Of a stretch of DNA of 64,000 bases, positions 63,217 through 64,000 are shown piece after piece. Numbering within the stretch: position 1 is the first letter of the stretch; each line of letters begins with the position of its first letter. The DNA comes from Sclerotiophoma versabilis (taxonomy: Eukaryota; Ascomycota; Dothideomycetes; Pleosporales; Didymellaceae), in the NCBI GenBank assembly GCA_012274445.1, contig JAAROD010000093.1:1798001-1862000 (forward strand), written 5' to 3'. The position numbers were made by a program, and so were the translations under genes. The notes under the pieces were generated by a model, which did not search any database, was not told the DNA's origin, and saw only the letters and a program-made list of their open reading frames with translations.

Positions 63217-64000
63217 CCGTTCTTAGGTCCTATGTTTTGCATATATTCCATAATTATAATCGACATTGAAGAACAACGCAAATTGTGATGGAGTCCGGTT
63301 CATGGTCTGATTTGAACAGCCACTACCTATGGCACTAGCGCTTTCCTTTGTATCTAATTTCATCTTCCCCAACTCTCCCATCAGCATTCACCTCGGCTCA
63401 TCTCTTTCATCTCGTATGTACTACTTGGTGACTGGAGTGTTCTTGCTGCGATAATGTCGTCAACCGGCGATGGATGCGAAGGGCCGCGTCAGCATTCGTG
63501 TTGGGTCCTCAGGGCCGAAATTTGCACCGTGGCCATCACTAGGCTTCTGCTGGCAATCTTAACACTGCGGATCTATACGGGTGTCCCAAAGCATACCAAT
63601 GCGCCAGTAATTTATCAGCGACTGAGCGGCGGCAGAATCAGGACACAGCTCGTCTACCCCAGATCCCCGCAGATCCGGGGTAAACGTTTATTGGTGGGAT
63701 TCCACCGACCACCAACACCATTAAAATTCGATCCCATGGCCGCCATCTGGCAGGGTACGGGTGAAGCGGGAGTACCTGATTAGTCAGTCCCGTGCAATTA
63801 ATGCGGAACACACGTCTCTGATAGATCTCCACAGGTTTGGTCCCCTGCTAGCTGGCAGCCATACAATCGAAGTACCGCGGTAGTGGCATTCTACCCAAGA
63901 CTGACGCGCATATTACTGTCGCGTCATGATGCATCAATGCGACCATCGGTGATAAGTTTTGTGAGTGGAGCTTTGGAGTAGGAATGTTCAGCTGTATTTT
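63217..64000. other. 3' flank of the WSC oxidase gene, no gene
   Basis: 784 bp. A 109-codon plus-strand frame at 63454-63783 and a minus-strand shadow show no known domain. Nothing else is called. Confidence 0.4.

Noticed and set aside
63454..63783. 109-codon ORF after the WSC oxidase
   Set aside because: No family resemblance and no supporting context; short inverted repeats nearby seem incidental.
1..64000. CRISPR arrays, bacterial operons, rRNA or tRNA genes
   Set aside because: No regularly spaced unique-spacer repeats and no recognisable RNA genes; introns and gene content are fungal.

Overview
The window reads as nuclear DNA of a filamentous ascomycete, most likely a dothideomycete of the Pleosporales type. 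Supporting signs are short 43-80 bp GT-AG introns, a SAT-initiated non-reducing PKS, HET-domain genes, a WSC-fused copper radical oxidase, a pogo/Fot1 transposon with RIP-like damage, and Tad1-like LINEs. The species is not identified. Exon boundaries were read by eye; every multi-exon model below closes in frame.

Layout. 1-6 kb: a hypothetical membrane protein, an Rtt106-type histone chaperone and a secreted sedolisin protease, all on the minus strand. 7.7-22.4 kb: a compact secondary-metabolite locus. It holds a short NRPS (A-T-C plus a degenerate T), a 2594-residue NR-PKS (SAT-KS-AT-PT-ACP-ACP-CMeT-TE) and a divergent P450. 24.5-25.7 kb: ALA dehydratase (heme pathway). 26.1-30.6 kb: a broken HET gene next to an intact paralogue. 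30.7-33.9 kb: a divergent pair, persulfide-dioxygenase-like protein and sulfide:quinone oxidoreductase, which together look like a mitochondrial sulfide-oxidation module. 34.4-35.3 kb: a low-complexity protein with a CRIB-like motif.

35,875-50,991 is one nested transposon island. A roughly 2.1 kb pogo/Fot1 element with 51 bp inverted repeats and TA target duplications has its transposase gene split by three LINE-type insertions. Two are full-length 6.06 kb LINEs with identical proteins; the third is a roughly 0.83 kb non-autonomous relative. All three use the same 13 bp target. The host transposase carries four probable TGG-to-TAG stops in the CpA context of RIP, while the LINEs look untouched.

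52.4-63.2 kb: an MDR-family oxidoreductase, a five-exon P450 resembling the pisatin-demethylase type, and a 1520-residue secreted copper radical oxidase with five WSC domains and a long Ser/Thr linker.

The best candidate for undescribed biology is the PKS/NRPS/P450 locus. Its adenylation domain lacks the aspartate that normally anchors an alpha-amino group, and its terminal carrier domain has lost the phosphopantetheine serine. The LINE island is the second most interesting region.
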